A DNA stretch of 64,000 bases from NCBI RefSeq assembly GCF_003097635.1, contig NZ_QCZI01000005.1, positions 124,001 to 188,000 of the forward strand. Reading direction: 5' to 3'. The stretch comes from Flavobacterium psychrotolerans. GTDB lineage: Bacteria > Bacteroidota > Bacteroidia > Flavobacteriales > Flavobacteriaceae. Under the pieces are notes generated by a model, which made no database searches, was not told where the DNA came from, and saw only the letters and a program-made list of their open reading frames with translations. The translations under genes were made by a program, and so were the position numbers. This document shows, piece by piece, positions 1 to 8,908 of the stretch (positions within the stretch are counted from its first letter, which is position 1; every line of letters begins with the position of its first letter).

Positions 1-613
1 TTTATAGTATTGGTGAAATCCAAAAAAGATATTTGAGTACAATTAGTACAACTCAATGTACTTAAGTGTGTTAATGGAAGTAAATTTAATACTTGAATGT
101 TATTATAACTACAGATCAAGTCTGTTAATAAAGTTAGGTTAGAAACCTCAAGAACATCTATAAGATTATAATCGCATCTTAAACCAACAAGTTTTGTTAA
201 ATTTGTTACATCTAAAACTTTAATTTTGTTGTAGTTGCAATCTAGAGAGGTCAAATTTATCAAACTATATACGTTTAAGACTGCAATTTTATTACTGTTG
301 CATTTCAGATAAGTCAAATTTGTTAAATTGTCCACACCCAAAAAAGTAAGATTATTAAAAGAACAATCTAACCAAGTAAGATTTGTGAAATATTCAATGC
401 CAGCTACATCAGTAATACCTAAATTGGAAATGTCCAAAGTTGTAACCGCCAATGCTTCATTAGTATCTATTAGACCATCAGGAATGGAGGAAGGACCAGT
501 GTATCATAACCAAGAGCAATTAACTTTGCCAAAAAAACAGCATTAGTAATGGGAACATTCGTCGCATTCGCAACCCCGCCAATAAGCAATAAAAGAAGTA
601 GAATTTTTTTCAT
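1..613 (-). pseudogene. Secreted leucine-rich-repeat protein, 5' part, frameshifted
   Basis: Read on the minus strand, an ATG at 613-611 opens a Sec signal peptide (MKKILLLLLLIGGVANA) followed by about 20 residues of mature protein. The frame then runs into a stop near 480. From about position 500 the next frame is open to the window edge and encodes at least six leucine-rich repeats of about 21 residues with the pattern NLTxLxCxxNxIxxLDV. The two frames join at a GTGT (499-502; ACAC on the coding strand). Removing one dinucleotide restores one continuous protein. This repeat type is common in secreted flavobacterial proteins that carry a C-terminal T9SS signal. The 3' end lies outside the window, so sorting domain and length are unknown. 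It may be a true pseudogene, a slippage allele or a sequencing error. Confidence 0.75.
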
Positions 614-804
614 TTTGTTTGAGTTTTAAAATTTGTTTATAATTATAGAATAGTATGCTTGTTGTACGGTTTTGTCCTATATTAGGTATGTAGGACTCTT
701 TCAATAACGCTATTTTGGACTTGGGATCCGAACCGGTATGCGAATGCTATTAAAATAGGGTAGTTTACAAACTAGTCAACTACATGGGTGTAACTTTGTT
801 AAAA

Positions 805-1020
805 TAACCCGTTGGGTATAATTCAAAATTGTTTAATTTTTAGCCACATAGAAACATAGATTTTATGAATTTTGAAAGGCGTTTCACTTTATTTGAGAAA
901 AACATAGCCATGTGAACCCAAGTATTGGGCTATCCAACTCTTTTTTTCTATGTTTCTATGTGGTTCAATTTTTTATTTATTCTATAATTTAAATTTTCAT
1001 CAATTACACCCAACGGGTTA
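805..1020. repeat. Nested inverted-repeat (MITE-like) intergenic element
   Basis: The outer arms at 805-823 and 1002-1020 are inverted copies matching at 18 of 19 bases (TAACCCGTTGGGTrTAATT). Inside them, 844-860 and 947-963 are a perfect 17-base inverted repeat (CCACATAGAAACATAGA). A small hairpin CCCAA-gta-TTGGG lies at 917-929. There is no reading frame of note. The rest of the 614-1248 gap holds no gene that I can see. The architecture fits a non-autonomous mobile or palindromic repeat. I cannot see a clear target-site duplication. Confidence 0.7.
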
Positions 1021-1214
1021 AAATAGTATTTTTTAACTTAATTGTTTTACTGAACAAACATTAAAATAATTCCAAATATAAAAAAAAAAGCATACTGATA
1101 AGAAAATAATTATTTTTATTTCATTCTTTTTTATAAAATTATTTTCAAAGTAAATAAAACTCAATGTGTTCATCAAAAATTTTATTATATGTCAATTTAA
1201 CAAACTGTTTTTCG

Positions 1215-1222
1215 TAATTTTG
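1215..1222 (+). promoter_or_regulatory. Putative -7 promoter element of glyA
   Basis: TAATTTTG matches the Bacteroidota -7 consensus TAnnTTTG and ends 26 bases before the glyA ATG. No clear TTG-type -33 element is seen at the expected distance. Confidence 0.4.
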
Positions 1223-1248
1223 CATAGTTTTTAACGAAAAATAATAAA

Positions 1249-2523
1249 ATGCAACACGACCAACAAATTTTTGATTTAATTCTTGAGGAACAAGACAGAC
1301 AAATTCACGGAATAGAACTTATTGCTTCGGAGAACTTTGTGAGCGACCAAGTAATGGAAGCAGCAGGTTCATGCCTAACTAATAAATATGCTGAGGGTTA
1401 CCCAGGCAAGAGATATTATGGTGGTTGTGAAGTAGTGGATGTTGTGGAGCAAATTGCCATTGACAGAGCCAAAGAATTATTTGGGGCTGAATATGCTAAC
1501 GTACAACCACACTCTGGTTCACAGGCTAACACAGCTGTTTACCACGCCTGTTTAAAACCGGGGGATAAGATTCTTGGTTTTGATTTGTCACACGGAGGAC
1601 ATTTAACTCATGGTTCTCCAGTAAATTTTTCAGGAAGATTGTATAGCCCCGTTTTTTACGGAGTAGAAAAAGAAACCGGAAGATTCGATTATGACAAAAT
1701 TCAGGAAATAGCTACTAAAGAGCAGCCAAAATTAATCATTGCTGGAGCATCCGCTTATTGCCGTGATATGGATTTTGAGCGTTTCAGAAAAATTGCCGAT
1801 AGTGTAGGTGCTATTTTATTGGCAGATATTTCACATCCTTCCGGATTAATCGCTAAAGGTTTGATGAATGATCCAATTCCACATTGTCATATTGTAACCA
1901 CCACAACTCATAAAACATTACGCGGGCCAAGAGGTGGATTGATTTTGATGGGTAAAGATTTTGAAAATCCATTTGGCCTAACAACACCAAAAGGGGAGTT
2001 GCGAATGATGTCTAACTTATTGGATTTAGCCGTTTTCCCTGGAAACCAAGGAGGCCCGTTAATGCACATCATTGCCGCTAAAGCAGTTGCTTTTGGTGAG
2101 GCTTTGACAGATGAGTTTTTCCACTATTCCATGCAAGTACAAAAAAATGCTAAAGCCATGGCAGAAGCTTTTATGAAAAGAGGGTACGATTTAATTTCTG
2201 GAGGAACTGACAACCACATGATGTTGATTGATTTAAGAAATAAAAACATTACGGGTAAAGAAGCTGAAAATGCTTTAGTTAAAGCGGAAATCACAGTAAA
2301 TAAAAATATGGTTCCTTTTGATGACAAATCGCCATTTGTGACATCAGGTATTCGTGTAGGAACTCCAGCAATCACGACTCGAGGTTTGGTAGAAGCAGAC
2401 ATGGAAACGATTGTTGCCCTTATCGATAAAGTTTTGATGAACCATACAGATGAAGCCATCATTGAAGAAGTTGCCGATGAAGTAAACGAAATGATGGGCG
2501 AACGAGCCATGTTCGTTTTCTAA
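1249..2523 (+). CDS. glyA: Serine hydroxymethyltransferase
   Basis: This is a PLP enzyme that converts serine and tetrahydrofolate to glycine and 5,10-methylene-tetrahydrofolate, the main cytosolic source of one-carbon units. The 424-residue length is normal for bacterial GlyA. Family signatures are all visible: ELIASENF near the N-terminus, the [13 protein letters not shown] substrate loop, QPHSGSQAN, and the PLP-lysine segment [14 protein letters not shown]. It appears to be transcribed alone from a promoter just upstream, followed by the separately started miaE-like gene 94 bases downstream. Confidence 0.97.
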   Translation: MQHDQQIFDLILEEQDRQIHGIELIASENFVSDQVMEAAGSCLTNKYAEGYPGKRYYGGCEVVDVVEQIAIDRAKELFGAEYANVQPHSGSQANTAVYHACLKPGDKILGFDLSHGGHLTHGSPVNFSGRLYSPVFYGVEKETGRFDYDKIQEIATKEQPKLIIAGASAYCRDMDFERFRKIADSVGAILLADISHPSGLIAKGLMNDPIPHCHIVTTTTHKTLRGPRGGLILMGKDFENPFGLTTPKGELRMMSNLLDLAVFPGNQGGPLMHIIAAKAVAFGEALTDEFFHYSMQVQKNAKAMAEAFMKRGYDLISGGTDNHMMLIDLRNKNITGKEAENALVKAEITVNKNMVPFDDKSPFVTSGIRVGTPAITTRGLVEADMETIVALIDKVLMNHTDEAIIEEVADEVNEMMGERAMFVF

Positions 2524-2617
2524 AAAACAATTTATTTCAAAGACAAATTTCACTTCTTTTCACTTCTCATAACGTGTTAATTAGTGGAATTTGTCTTTTA
2601 ATTTTAATGCCAAATTT

Positions 2618-3211
2618 ATGTCCGTTTTAAGATTAAAGTTACCAACCGATCCGAGATGGGTTAATATTGTAGATAAAAATATTGAAGAAATCCTTACCGA
2701 TCACGCCTGGTGTGAACAAAAAGCGGCATCGAATGCGATTACTATCATTACCATCAATTCAGAATATCCTGATTTAGTTTCGGATATGTTGGCTTTGGCT
2801 AAAGAGGAAATCGAGCATTTTCAGATGGTGCACGACATCATTAAAAAACGCGGATTAACTTTAGGGCGAGAACGCAAAGACGAATATGTGGGCGAATTGG
2901 CGCAGTACATGAAAAAAAGCAACAACGGCAGCCGAGTTTCCGGTTTTGTAGAAAGATTGTTGTTTTCGGCCATGATAGAAGCTAGAAGCTGCGAACGTTT
3001 TAAAGTGCTTTCTGAAAATATGGAAGATCCTGAATTGGCTTCTTTCTACAGGGATTTAATGGAAAGTGAAGCGGCACATTACACTACTTTTATTACTTAT
3101 GCCAGAAAATACGGTCATGGAATTGACGTTGAAAAACGTTGGAGAGAATGGATTGAATTTGAAGCATCGGTAATTGCTAATTACGGCAAAAGGGAAACCA
3201 TTCACGGATAA
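2618..3211 (+). CDS. miaE: tRNA-(ms2io6A)-hydroxylase, MiaE family
   Basis: This is a non-haem di-iron monooxygenase of the MiaE family, which hydroxylates the isopentenyl group of ms2i6A at tRNA position 37. The opening LKLPTDPRWVNIVDKNIEEILTDHAWCEQKAA is characteristic of the family. Iron-ligand type motifs include EEIEHF and, later, ESEAAHY. I chose the ATG at 2618 (197 residues) rather than an in-frame TTG at 2591, because family conservation begins right after it. It is followed 12 bases later by a GNAT gene, suggesting co-transcription. The exact substrate modification in Bacteroidota is inferred from the family. Confidence 0.85.
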   Translation: MSVLRLKLPTDPRWVNIVDKNIEEILTDHAWCEQKAASNAITIITINSEYPDLVSDMLALAKEEIEHFQMVHDIIKKRGLTLGRERKDEYVGELAQYMKKSNNGSRVSGFVERLLFSAMIEARSCERFKVLSENMEDPELASFYRDLMESEAAHYTTFITYARKYGHGIDVEKRWREWIEFEASVIANYGKRETIHG

Positions 3212-3223
3212 ACTGAATCCTAA

Positions 3224-3721
3224 ATGATAACTATTTCCGAAGCTACAGCACGAGATTTCAAGACCATTCAAGAAATCGTCCATATAACGTGGCCACATAC
3301 TTATGGCGGAATTATTTCGGATGCACAAATAGCGTATATGCTGGATTTGATGTATTCTGAAGGAGCATTAAGCGAAAACCTAAATCAAAAAAAACATCGT
3401 TTTTTATTGGCCACAGAAAATTCGGATTGTTTGGGTTTTGCTTCCTTTGAACATAATTATAATAATGAAAAGGGGACACATTTACATAAACTGTATGTTC
3501 TTCCTGAAGCACAAGGACTGGGAGTAGGGAAGCTCTTGATGGATGCTGTCGAAAATAGCGCCAAAGAAAATCATTCGATATTTATTTCATTGTTTGTAAA
3601 TAAATTCAACAAAGCAATCGCTTTTTATCAAAAAAACGACTTCAAAATTGTGTCTGAAGTATGTCTGGAAATTGGTCAAGGGTATGTCATGGATGATTAT
3701 AAAATGGAAAAACAATTGTAA
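3224..3721 (+). CDS. GNAT-family N-acetyltransferase
   Basis: This is a 165-residue single-domain GNAT protein. The acetyl-CoA binding motif A is seen in LHKLYVLPEAQGLGVGKLLM (Q/RxxGxG/A type), preceded by the central strand CLGFASFEH. The C-terminal part includes NKFNKAIAFYQKNDFK, the usual 'N..A..FY.k.GF' segment. The substrate cannot be deduced. The gene follows the MiaE-type hydroxylase closely and is probably co-transcribed with it. Confidence 0.88.
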   Translation: MITISEATARDFKTIQEIVHITWPHTYGGIISDAQIAYMLDLMYSEGALSENLNQKKHRFLLATENSDCLGFASFEHNYNNEKGTHLHKLYVLPEAQGLGVGKLLMDAVENSAKENHSIFISLFVNKFNKAIAFYQKNDFKIVSEVCLEIGQGYVMDDYKMEKQL

Positions 3722-3843
3722 AGAGGTATTGAATTCATTTTGGACTTAATCCCTTCTAAACTTTTATAAAAAAAGAATGTATCGAGATGTAATTCTTTTA
3801 AAAAATACCCCGATACATCCTTCGTTATTGAAAATGCCTTCAG

Positions 3844-5574
3844 TTATTTATTAAAAATCAATTTCCTGGTTATCGTTTTTTCTCTGGTTATTACCTTAAG
3901 AAAATACATTCCCCCAGATATCGCCGAATTAAACTCAATTGTTTCTTTGATTTGACCGTCTGTTCTAATTGGTGTTTTAGAATAAATAAGTCTACCATTA
4001 GTATCTTCAATTTGTATCAATACGTTTTCTTCTGCATTCTCATTGTTCATTTCAACTGTGAATGAACCTGTTGTGGGATTTGGGAACAACACCAAAGAAT
4101 TTTCATTATCTGTGACTGAAGGATCTATGTTTACTGATAACCTGTTATTCTTGTCATCCTTGCAATCTTTTTTGTTGGCACAATTTCCCAAATAATCACC
4201 ATGTGCAAGATGGGCCTGAACAGCAGCGCTGGATATGCAAATTGTTTTATTGGCATGGCATACCTTTACTTTGTTTTTGTCGCAACGCACATCAATCACA
4301 GTGACTGTAACATCATCTGTTTCCGAATTTCCTTTGGCATCTACAACTGTTAATATGTATGTTGTTGTTTTTGTAGGGCAAACGGTAATGCTTGGATTTG
4401 AAACCCCATTTCCATTTGAATGGTGATTATGATGATGATGTGAATGTTTGGTTTTTGAAGAGTTGTCTTCTTTTTTTACGGACTCGCTATCCCAGTAATA
4501 GTGATATGGTTCGGTTCCTCCAGTTGCAAAACCAGTGAGGGTAACGCATTCGCTTGGCGGATAGCCATAATAGACTGTTTTATCTGGTCCCGCATTGACA
4601 AAAATTCCTGCATCATATTCCCAAAAATCTTTTTTGTATTGTCCATTTAGCGAACCTGTTCCTATGTAGCCTTTAGTGCCTATAGAAAATCCTACAGCAT
4701 TGCTTCTTAAAGTTCCTGCAAAGTCGGCGATTTTCTCCCATGAATTGGAACTTTGGTCATATTCCCAAAAGTCATTCTTTAAATCGGTACCATCATAACC
4801 TATACCAATATAGCCATTGGTATTTATTGAAAATCCCGATGCAGAATATCGGGCAGTTCCTTCGAAATCTGCCTTCTGAATCCAAGAATTTGTGGAGGGG
4901 TCGTATTCCCAAAAGTCTTTCTTGTATATATTGTTCCATCCAGTTCCGATATAGCCTTTGGAACCAATTGAAAAACCTACAGCGAAAAATCTTTCTATTC
5001 CTCCAAAATCGGCTTTTTGCTCCCAAGAATCAGAACTTGGATCATATTCCCAAAAGTCTTTTTTTAGTAAACCATCCCAGCCAGTTCCAATGTAGCCTTT
5101 GGTCCCTATCGAGAATCCCACTGCATATGTTCTTGATGAGCCACCAAAATTTGCTTTCTGTACCCAGTTATTGCTCAATGGATCATATTCCCAAAAATCA
5201 TTTGTTGATCCAAAAGTGGTATTCCCTAAACCTATATACCCTTTGTTATTGATAAAAAAACCTACAGCATTGTCTCTTGCCAGCCCACCAAAATCGGCCT
5301 TTTGAGTCCAAGAGTCTGTGGTTGGATTGTATTCCCAAAAATCTTTCTTAAACCCCTCGTCTGGATTTATTCCTGTTCCGATATAGCCTTTATCACCAAT
5401 ACTGAATCCCACGGCGTAATTTCGGATACTAAAAAAGTCAGCTTTGGCTGTCCATGTATCTTGGGCAAAACCCTGAAATACTATTGATAGTAAGATAGAG
5501 TAGAGGGCAAAGGGTTTTATTCCATCAAAAGAATTCCCAATAGCACTGATGAGTAAAATAACTATTTTTTTCAT
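3844..5574 (-). CDS. Secreted Kelch-repeat protein with T9SS C-terminal sorting domain
   Basis: This is a 576-residue secreted protein. An N-terminal signal sequence (about 1-38) is followed by six near-identical Kelch-type repeats (about 40-322), each with DFWEYxPxxxxWxQKADF and AVGFSIGxKGYIGTG. They predict a six-bladed beta-propeller. A PKD/Ig-like region (about 330-430) contains a histidine-rich stretch at 376-385 (HSHHHHNHH). A Cys-rich segment then leads to a type A T9SS sorting domain (LFPNPTTGSFTVE...GMYFLKV...KLIF). The protein is expected at the cell surface or outside the cell. It lies 12 bases downstream of a DUF4907 gene on the same strand, a pairing seen in other flavobacteria. 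The ligand is unknown. Confidence 0.9.
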   Translation of the reverse strand: MKKIVILLISAIGNSFDGIKPFALYSILLSIVFQGFAQDTWTAKADFFSIRNYAVGFSIGDKGYIGTGINPDEGFKKDFWEYNPTTDSWTQKADFGGLARDNAVGFFINNKGYIGLGNTTFGSTNDFWEYDPLSNNWVQKANFGGSSRTYAVGFSIGTKGYIGTGWDGLLKKDFWEYDPSSDSWEQKADFGGIERFFAVGFSIGSKGYIGTGWNNIYKKDFWEYDPSTNSWIQKADFEGTARYSASGFSINTNGYIGIGYDGTDLKNDFWEYDQSSNSWEKIADFAGTLRSNAVGFSIGTKGYIGTGSLNGQYKKDFWEYDAGIFVNAGPDKTVYYGYPPSECVTLTGFATGGTEPYHYYWDSESVKKEDNSSKTKHSHHHHNHHSNGNGVSNPSITVCPTKTTTYILTVVDAKGNSETDDVTVTVIDVRCDKNKVKVCHANKTICISSAAVQAHLAHGDYLGNCANKKDCKDDKNNRLSVNIDPSVTDNENSLVLFPNPTTGSFTVEMNNENAEENVLIQIEDTNGRLIYSKTPIRTDGQIKETIEFNSAISGGMYFLKVITREKTITRKLIFNK

Positions 5575-5586
5575 GATAATTTGGTA

Positions 5587-5928
5587 TTAAAGTGTTTTTA
5601 TTTTTTTTAATTCTTCTAGGGTTATGCTAGGTGGCATTTCACCCTTATTCATTTTACCAATAATAAATTCTGCAGTTTTTTTTGCGGCTTTTTCAGTTTT
5701 AAAACCCTCATTTCCGGGCATTCCTGGAATATTCGGCTGATGAATAATTATTTTATTACCAACCGTAATTTCGTACCCCCAAGTAGCATTGATACTGGGA
5801 ATGGTCTTTGCATTAATGCTGTTGTTTTGAGCTATTCCTATTATAGGGAAAGCCGCCTTTTCCGCCGTTTGGGCATTTAGAAAAGTCAAAGAGCAAAGCA
5901 ATAGAACTGTAATGAATTGTTTTTTCAT
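5587..5928 (-). CDS. DUF4907-family secreted protein
   Basis: This 113-residue protein has a clear signal peptide (MKKQFITVLLLCSLTFLNAQ). The family-like core is WGYEITVGNKIIIHQPNIPGMPGNEGF, followed by a helical stretch with AEFIIGKM and MPPSITLEELKKI. That pattern fits the short periplasmic DUF4907 proteins that accompany secreted Kelch proteins in Bacteroidota. It is the first gene of a two-gene transcription unit with the Kelch gene. The function is unknown; a role in folding or presenting the partner is only a guess. Confidence 0.78.
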   Translation of the reverse strand: MKKQFITVLLLCSLTFLNAQTAEKAAFPIIGIAQNNSINAKTIPSINATWGYEITVGNKIIIHQPNIPGMPGNEGFKTEKAAKKTAEFIIGKMNKGEMPPSITLEELKKIKTL

Positions 5929-6342
5929 CGGATTTCTTTTTAGTGATTATTTACAAAAACAGTTGTTAGGTTTTGATGATCGGCAGGCACATCCCTCAGA
6001 ATGTATTCCTTGCTTATTTAAAAAGATTTAGGGGGTAAAATCCTTTACAGGATTTAAACAGATTTTATTTCTTTAGTTTCGTTTTTCATAGACGTCCTGA
6101 TATTAGATTAAATACAGCATAGCAGCCATAATTAAAAATACAGTAGCGAGGGGCGCTCATTTTTTGAAAAAACGAATTTCTTAGTCTTGTTAAGAAATGT
6201 CATTAAAAGTGACACTAATGCCATTAGGTATCATGTTTACATAAAGTTACTAAAAAACAGCAACATAACCCGTTTATTTCTGTTTTTAGTTTTTCCTTTT
6301 TTGGCGTTTTTACAAAATATTGTCTGTTATCTCTCTAACCCC

Positions 6343-6378
6343 AAGTTTGACGTCAACAGCCTCAAATTTGACGTTTAC
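6343..6378. promoter_or_regulatory. Direct-repeat operator candidate (TTTGACGT x2)
   Basis: AAGTTTGACGTCAAC (6343-6357) is followed exactly 21 bases later by AAATTTGACGTTTAC (6364-6378). Two helical turns of spacing put both copies on the same DNA face. The first copy contains the palindrome TGACGTCA. The pair lies about 125 bases before the exporter promoter element. The binding protein is unknown. Confidence 0.35.
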
Positions 6379-6500
6379 ACATTTATAACAGATTTCTTAG
6401 GGGAAATTAATTGTAATTTATGCAGTACAATTTCCTTATAAATGGTGTTTTTCCTTATAATTATATAGCAATTAATGTCCAAAATCACTCCGTTTTGTTG

Positions 6501-6508
6501 TATATTTG
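6501..6508 (+). promoter_or_regulatory. Putative -7 promoter element of exporter operon
   Basis: TATATTTG fits TAnnTTTG and ends 47 bases before the ATG of the adaptor gene. No matching -33 element is clear. Confidence 0.4.
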
Positions 6509-6555
6509 AAAGTATTATTCTTCCCTTTTGTCACTAGTTTTTAATACAATTTATA

Positions 6556-7650
6556 ATGAGAGCTTCACTAGTATCATTTTTTGGTATATTTTTTCTCAGT
6601 ATTATTTCCTGTTCTAGAAAAGAGACCGAGGAAACAAAACCAACTCTGAGCGATGTGACCGAAAGCGTTTATGCTTCGGGCGTGGTAAAGGCGGTTGGAC
6701 AATACACTGTTTATGCCACAGTCAATGGGATTTTAAAAAACACTAAAGTTACTGTAGGACAGGAAATTAAAGAAGGTCAATTGTTGTTTGAGTTGGAGAG
6801 CGACAAAGCAGCGTTAAACACCGAAAATGCAAAATTGGCCTATCAGCTGAGTCAAGAAAGCAACCGTTATATTCAGGATAAAATTTCGGAAATGGAAATG
6901 AAAGTACTAGCATCTAAAGACAAATTGGATTTAGACGAATCCATTTACACCAGAAACAAACGTATCCAACAATACCAAACCATTTCTGAGGTCGATTTTG
7001 AAAGAGTGGAATTGGCTTATAAAAGTTCCAAAATTAATTATGAATCGGCCCAAAAGCAATTGGTACAGCTTAAAGCCCAGTTACAAAATGACCAAAATCG
7101 CAACAATATCAACCTGAAAATCAGTCAAAAAACGCAAAGTGATTTTGGTGTTAAGAGCGCCTTTTCGGGACAATTGTTTGATATATCTGTCAAAGAGGGA
7201 ATCTTAGTTACTCCCCAAACACCTTTGGCCATTATAGGAAAATCCAATTCCTTTTTGTTGGAGCTGGAAGTTGATGAAAACGATATGGTTCTCGTTACAT
7301 TGGGTCAGAAGGTTTTAGTGACCATGGACAGTTATAAAGGTCAGGTTTTTGATGCCGTTGTAGATAAAATTTATCCCATAATGGATGAACGTTCCCGTAC
7401 TTTTAAAATAGAAGCCCATTTTGTAAAACCACCACATAAGCTCTATCCCAATTTAACCGCCGAAGCCAATATTGTTATCCAAACAAAAAAGAATGTCATT
7501 ACGATTCCGAAAAATTATTTAATTCAGGGTCAATATGTTTTGGTTGATAAAGACGAAAAACGCAAAGTTAAAATAGGCTTGAACGATTATCAAAAAGTAG
7601 AAATTCTGGAAGGTTTAAAAGCAGAAGAAACCATTTATAAACCTGAATGA
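6556..7650 (+). CDS. HlyD/RND-type periplasmic adaptor lipoprotein of an ABC exporter
   Basis: This is a 364-residue membrane-fusion protein. The N-terminus has a lipobox-like end (FFLSIISCS), so it is probably a lipoprotein anchored at Cys20. The lipoyl half-motifs are seen as VNGILKNTKVTVGQEIKEGQLLFELES and later SAFSGQLFDISVKEGILVTPQTPLAIIG. They flank a long alpha-helical hairpin (about 85-200) rich in K, Q and E. A beta-barrel domain follows. It overlaps the downstream permease start by 4 bases (ATGA), so the two are translationally coupled. It would link the inner-membrane ABC complex to an outer-membrane channel that is not encoded here. The substrate is unknown. Confidence 0.88.
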   Translation: MRASLVSFFGIFFLSIISCSRKETEETKPTLSDVTESVYASGVVKAVGQYTVYATVNGILKNTKVTVGQEIKEGQLLFELESDKAALNTENAKLAYQLSQESNRYIQDKISEMEMKVLASKDKLDLDESIYTRNKRIQQYQTISEVDFERVELAYKSSKINYESAQKQLVQLKAQLQNDQNRNNINLKISQKTQSDFGVKSAFSGQLFDISVKEGILVTPQTPLAIIGKSNSFLLELEVDENDMVLVTLGQKVLVTMDSYKGQVFDAVVDKIYPIMDERSRTFKIEAHFVKPPHKLYPNLTAEANIVIQTKKNVITIPKNYLIQGQYVLVDKDEKRKVKIGLNDYQKVEILEGLKAEETIYKPE

Positions 7651-8906
7651 TGAACTTTAAACTAATCCTGAATATTGCGTTGCATTTGCTTCAAGCCCGG
7701 CTCAAACAGACCGTTGTCGCTGCTGTTGGAGTTACTTTTGGAATTGCAATGTTCATATCTTTGGTGAGTTTTATGACTGGACTAAATGATATGTTGGATA
7801 GTTTAATGCTTAACAGAACGCCACATATACTTTTGTACAATGAAGTGAAGCCACTAGAAGATCAGCCTATTTCGTTATCGAAAGAGTATAAAAAAAGCAC
7901 AAATTTCATCAATTCTATAAAACCAAAAGACAGAGGGAAATCCATTTATAACAGTAAAACCATCATTAGAGTTTTAAAAGAAGATCCTCGAATTATTGAT
8001 GTGGCGCCCAAAGTGACTTCTCCAGTTTTATTTAATTCGGGAACCATCGAAATATCGGGAGTGGTAAACGGTATCGATGTGACATCCGAAGAAAAACTAT
8101 TCAAAGTCAGCGATAATATTATAGTGGGCAAGGTTGGGGATTTGGCTGAATACAACAGTATCATTATCGGAAAAGGATTGGCAGACAAAATGTTGCTTTC
8201 CAAGGGGGATATCATAAAGGTCACGACTGCCAAAGGAGGTTTGGCTTCTTTAAAAATCGTTGGAATTTCTGAAATGGGTATTGCTGCCATTGACGATACT
8301 TCCAGTTATACGTCTTTGGCTACCGCCCAAAAATTATTGGGGGAACCTACTGGTTATATCACGGACATTCAAATAAAATTGTATGATATGGCTTCGGCGG
8401 CAACGGTTGCAACGGAATTTCATAATCGATTCAATTTGGATACGATAGATTTTAAAACGGCCAATGCACAATTTGAAACCGGCAGAACGATAAGAACCAC
8501 AATTTCCTACTCGGTAGGGGTGGTGTTGCTAATTGTGGCCGGATTCGGAATTTATAACATTTTGAATATGATGATTTATGAAAAAATGGACAGTATTGCC
8601 ATCCTGAAAGCAACTGGTTTTTCAGGCACTGACGTCAAATGGATTTTCGTATCGCTTTCCATAATTATTGGGCTTACAGGAGCATTGTTTGGGCTGTTGT
8701 TTGGTTATATTTTTTCTTCCATAATTGATGTAATTCCGTTTCATACCGCCGCATTGCCAACCATAAAAACCTATCCCATCAATTATAGCACTACCCATTA
8801 TGTAATTGGGATTGTCTTTGCGTTATTCACCACCACAATTGCCGGACTTTTCCCCGCCTTAAAAGCCAGTAAGGTGGATCCAGTAGAAATTATTAGAGGA
8901 AAATAA
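7647..8906 (+). CDS. MacB/FtsX-like ABC transporter permease
   Basis: This 419-residue inner-membrane protein has the FtsX/MacB layout: one N-terminal membrane helix (about 22-45), a large periplasmic domain (about 50-275), then three C-terminal membrane helices (about 285-405). The family end motif GLFPALKASKVDPVEIIRGK is present. It is coupled to the adaptor upstream by an ATGA overlap and to the ATPase 2 bases downstream, so the three genes form one tripartite exporter. Lack of a fused ATPase distinguishes it from classical MacB. Whether it exports small molecules or lipoproteins or senses the envelope is not decided by sequence. Confidence 0.88.
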   Translation: MMNFKLILNIALHLLQARLKQTVVAAVGVTFGIAMFISLVSFMTGLNDMLDSLMLNRTPHILLYNEVKPLEDQPISLSKEYKKSTNFINSIKPKDRGKSIYNSKTIIRVLKEDPRIIDVAPKVTSPVLFNSGTIEISGVVNGIDVTSEEKLFKVSDNIIVGKVGDLAEYNSIIIGKGLADKMLLSKGDIIKVTTAKGGLASLKIVGISEMGIAAIDDTSSYTSLATAQKLLGEPTGYITDIQIKLYDMASAATVATEFHNRFNLDTIDFKTANAQFETGRTIRTTISYSVGVVLLIVAGFGIYNILNMMIYEKMDSIAILKATGFSGTDVKWIFVSLSIIIGLTGALFGLLFGYIFSSIIDVIPFHTAALPTIKTYPINYSTTHYVIGIVFALFTTTIAGLFPALKASKVDPVEIIRGK

Positions 8907-8908
8907 TC

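Larger units (their letters stand above)
5929..6555. other. 627-base intergenic region between divergent units
   Basis: This gap separates the divergent DUF4907/Kelch unit from the exporter operon. It contains a pair of direct repeats at 6343-6357 and 6364-6378 and a -7 type element at 6501-6508. An 84-codon open frame at 6187-6441 has neither recognisable homology nor convincing composition, and I do not call it a gene. Confidence 0.5.

Noticed and set aside
328..546. 72-codon forward frame over the LRR gene
   Set aside because: It is the shadow of the minus-strand leucine-rich-repeat frame; the LRR pattern is clear only on the minus strand.
4740..5252. 170-codon forward frame across the Kelch repeats
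   Set aside because: Its repetitive sequence reflects the antisense of the Kelch repeats.
6187..6441. 84-codon open frame in the gap before the exporter operon
   Set aside because: No recognisable family, unusual composition and overlap with the operator-like repeats; more likely a chance frame.
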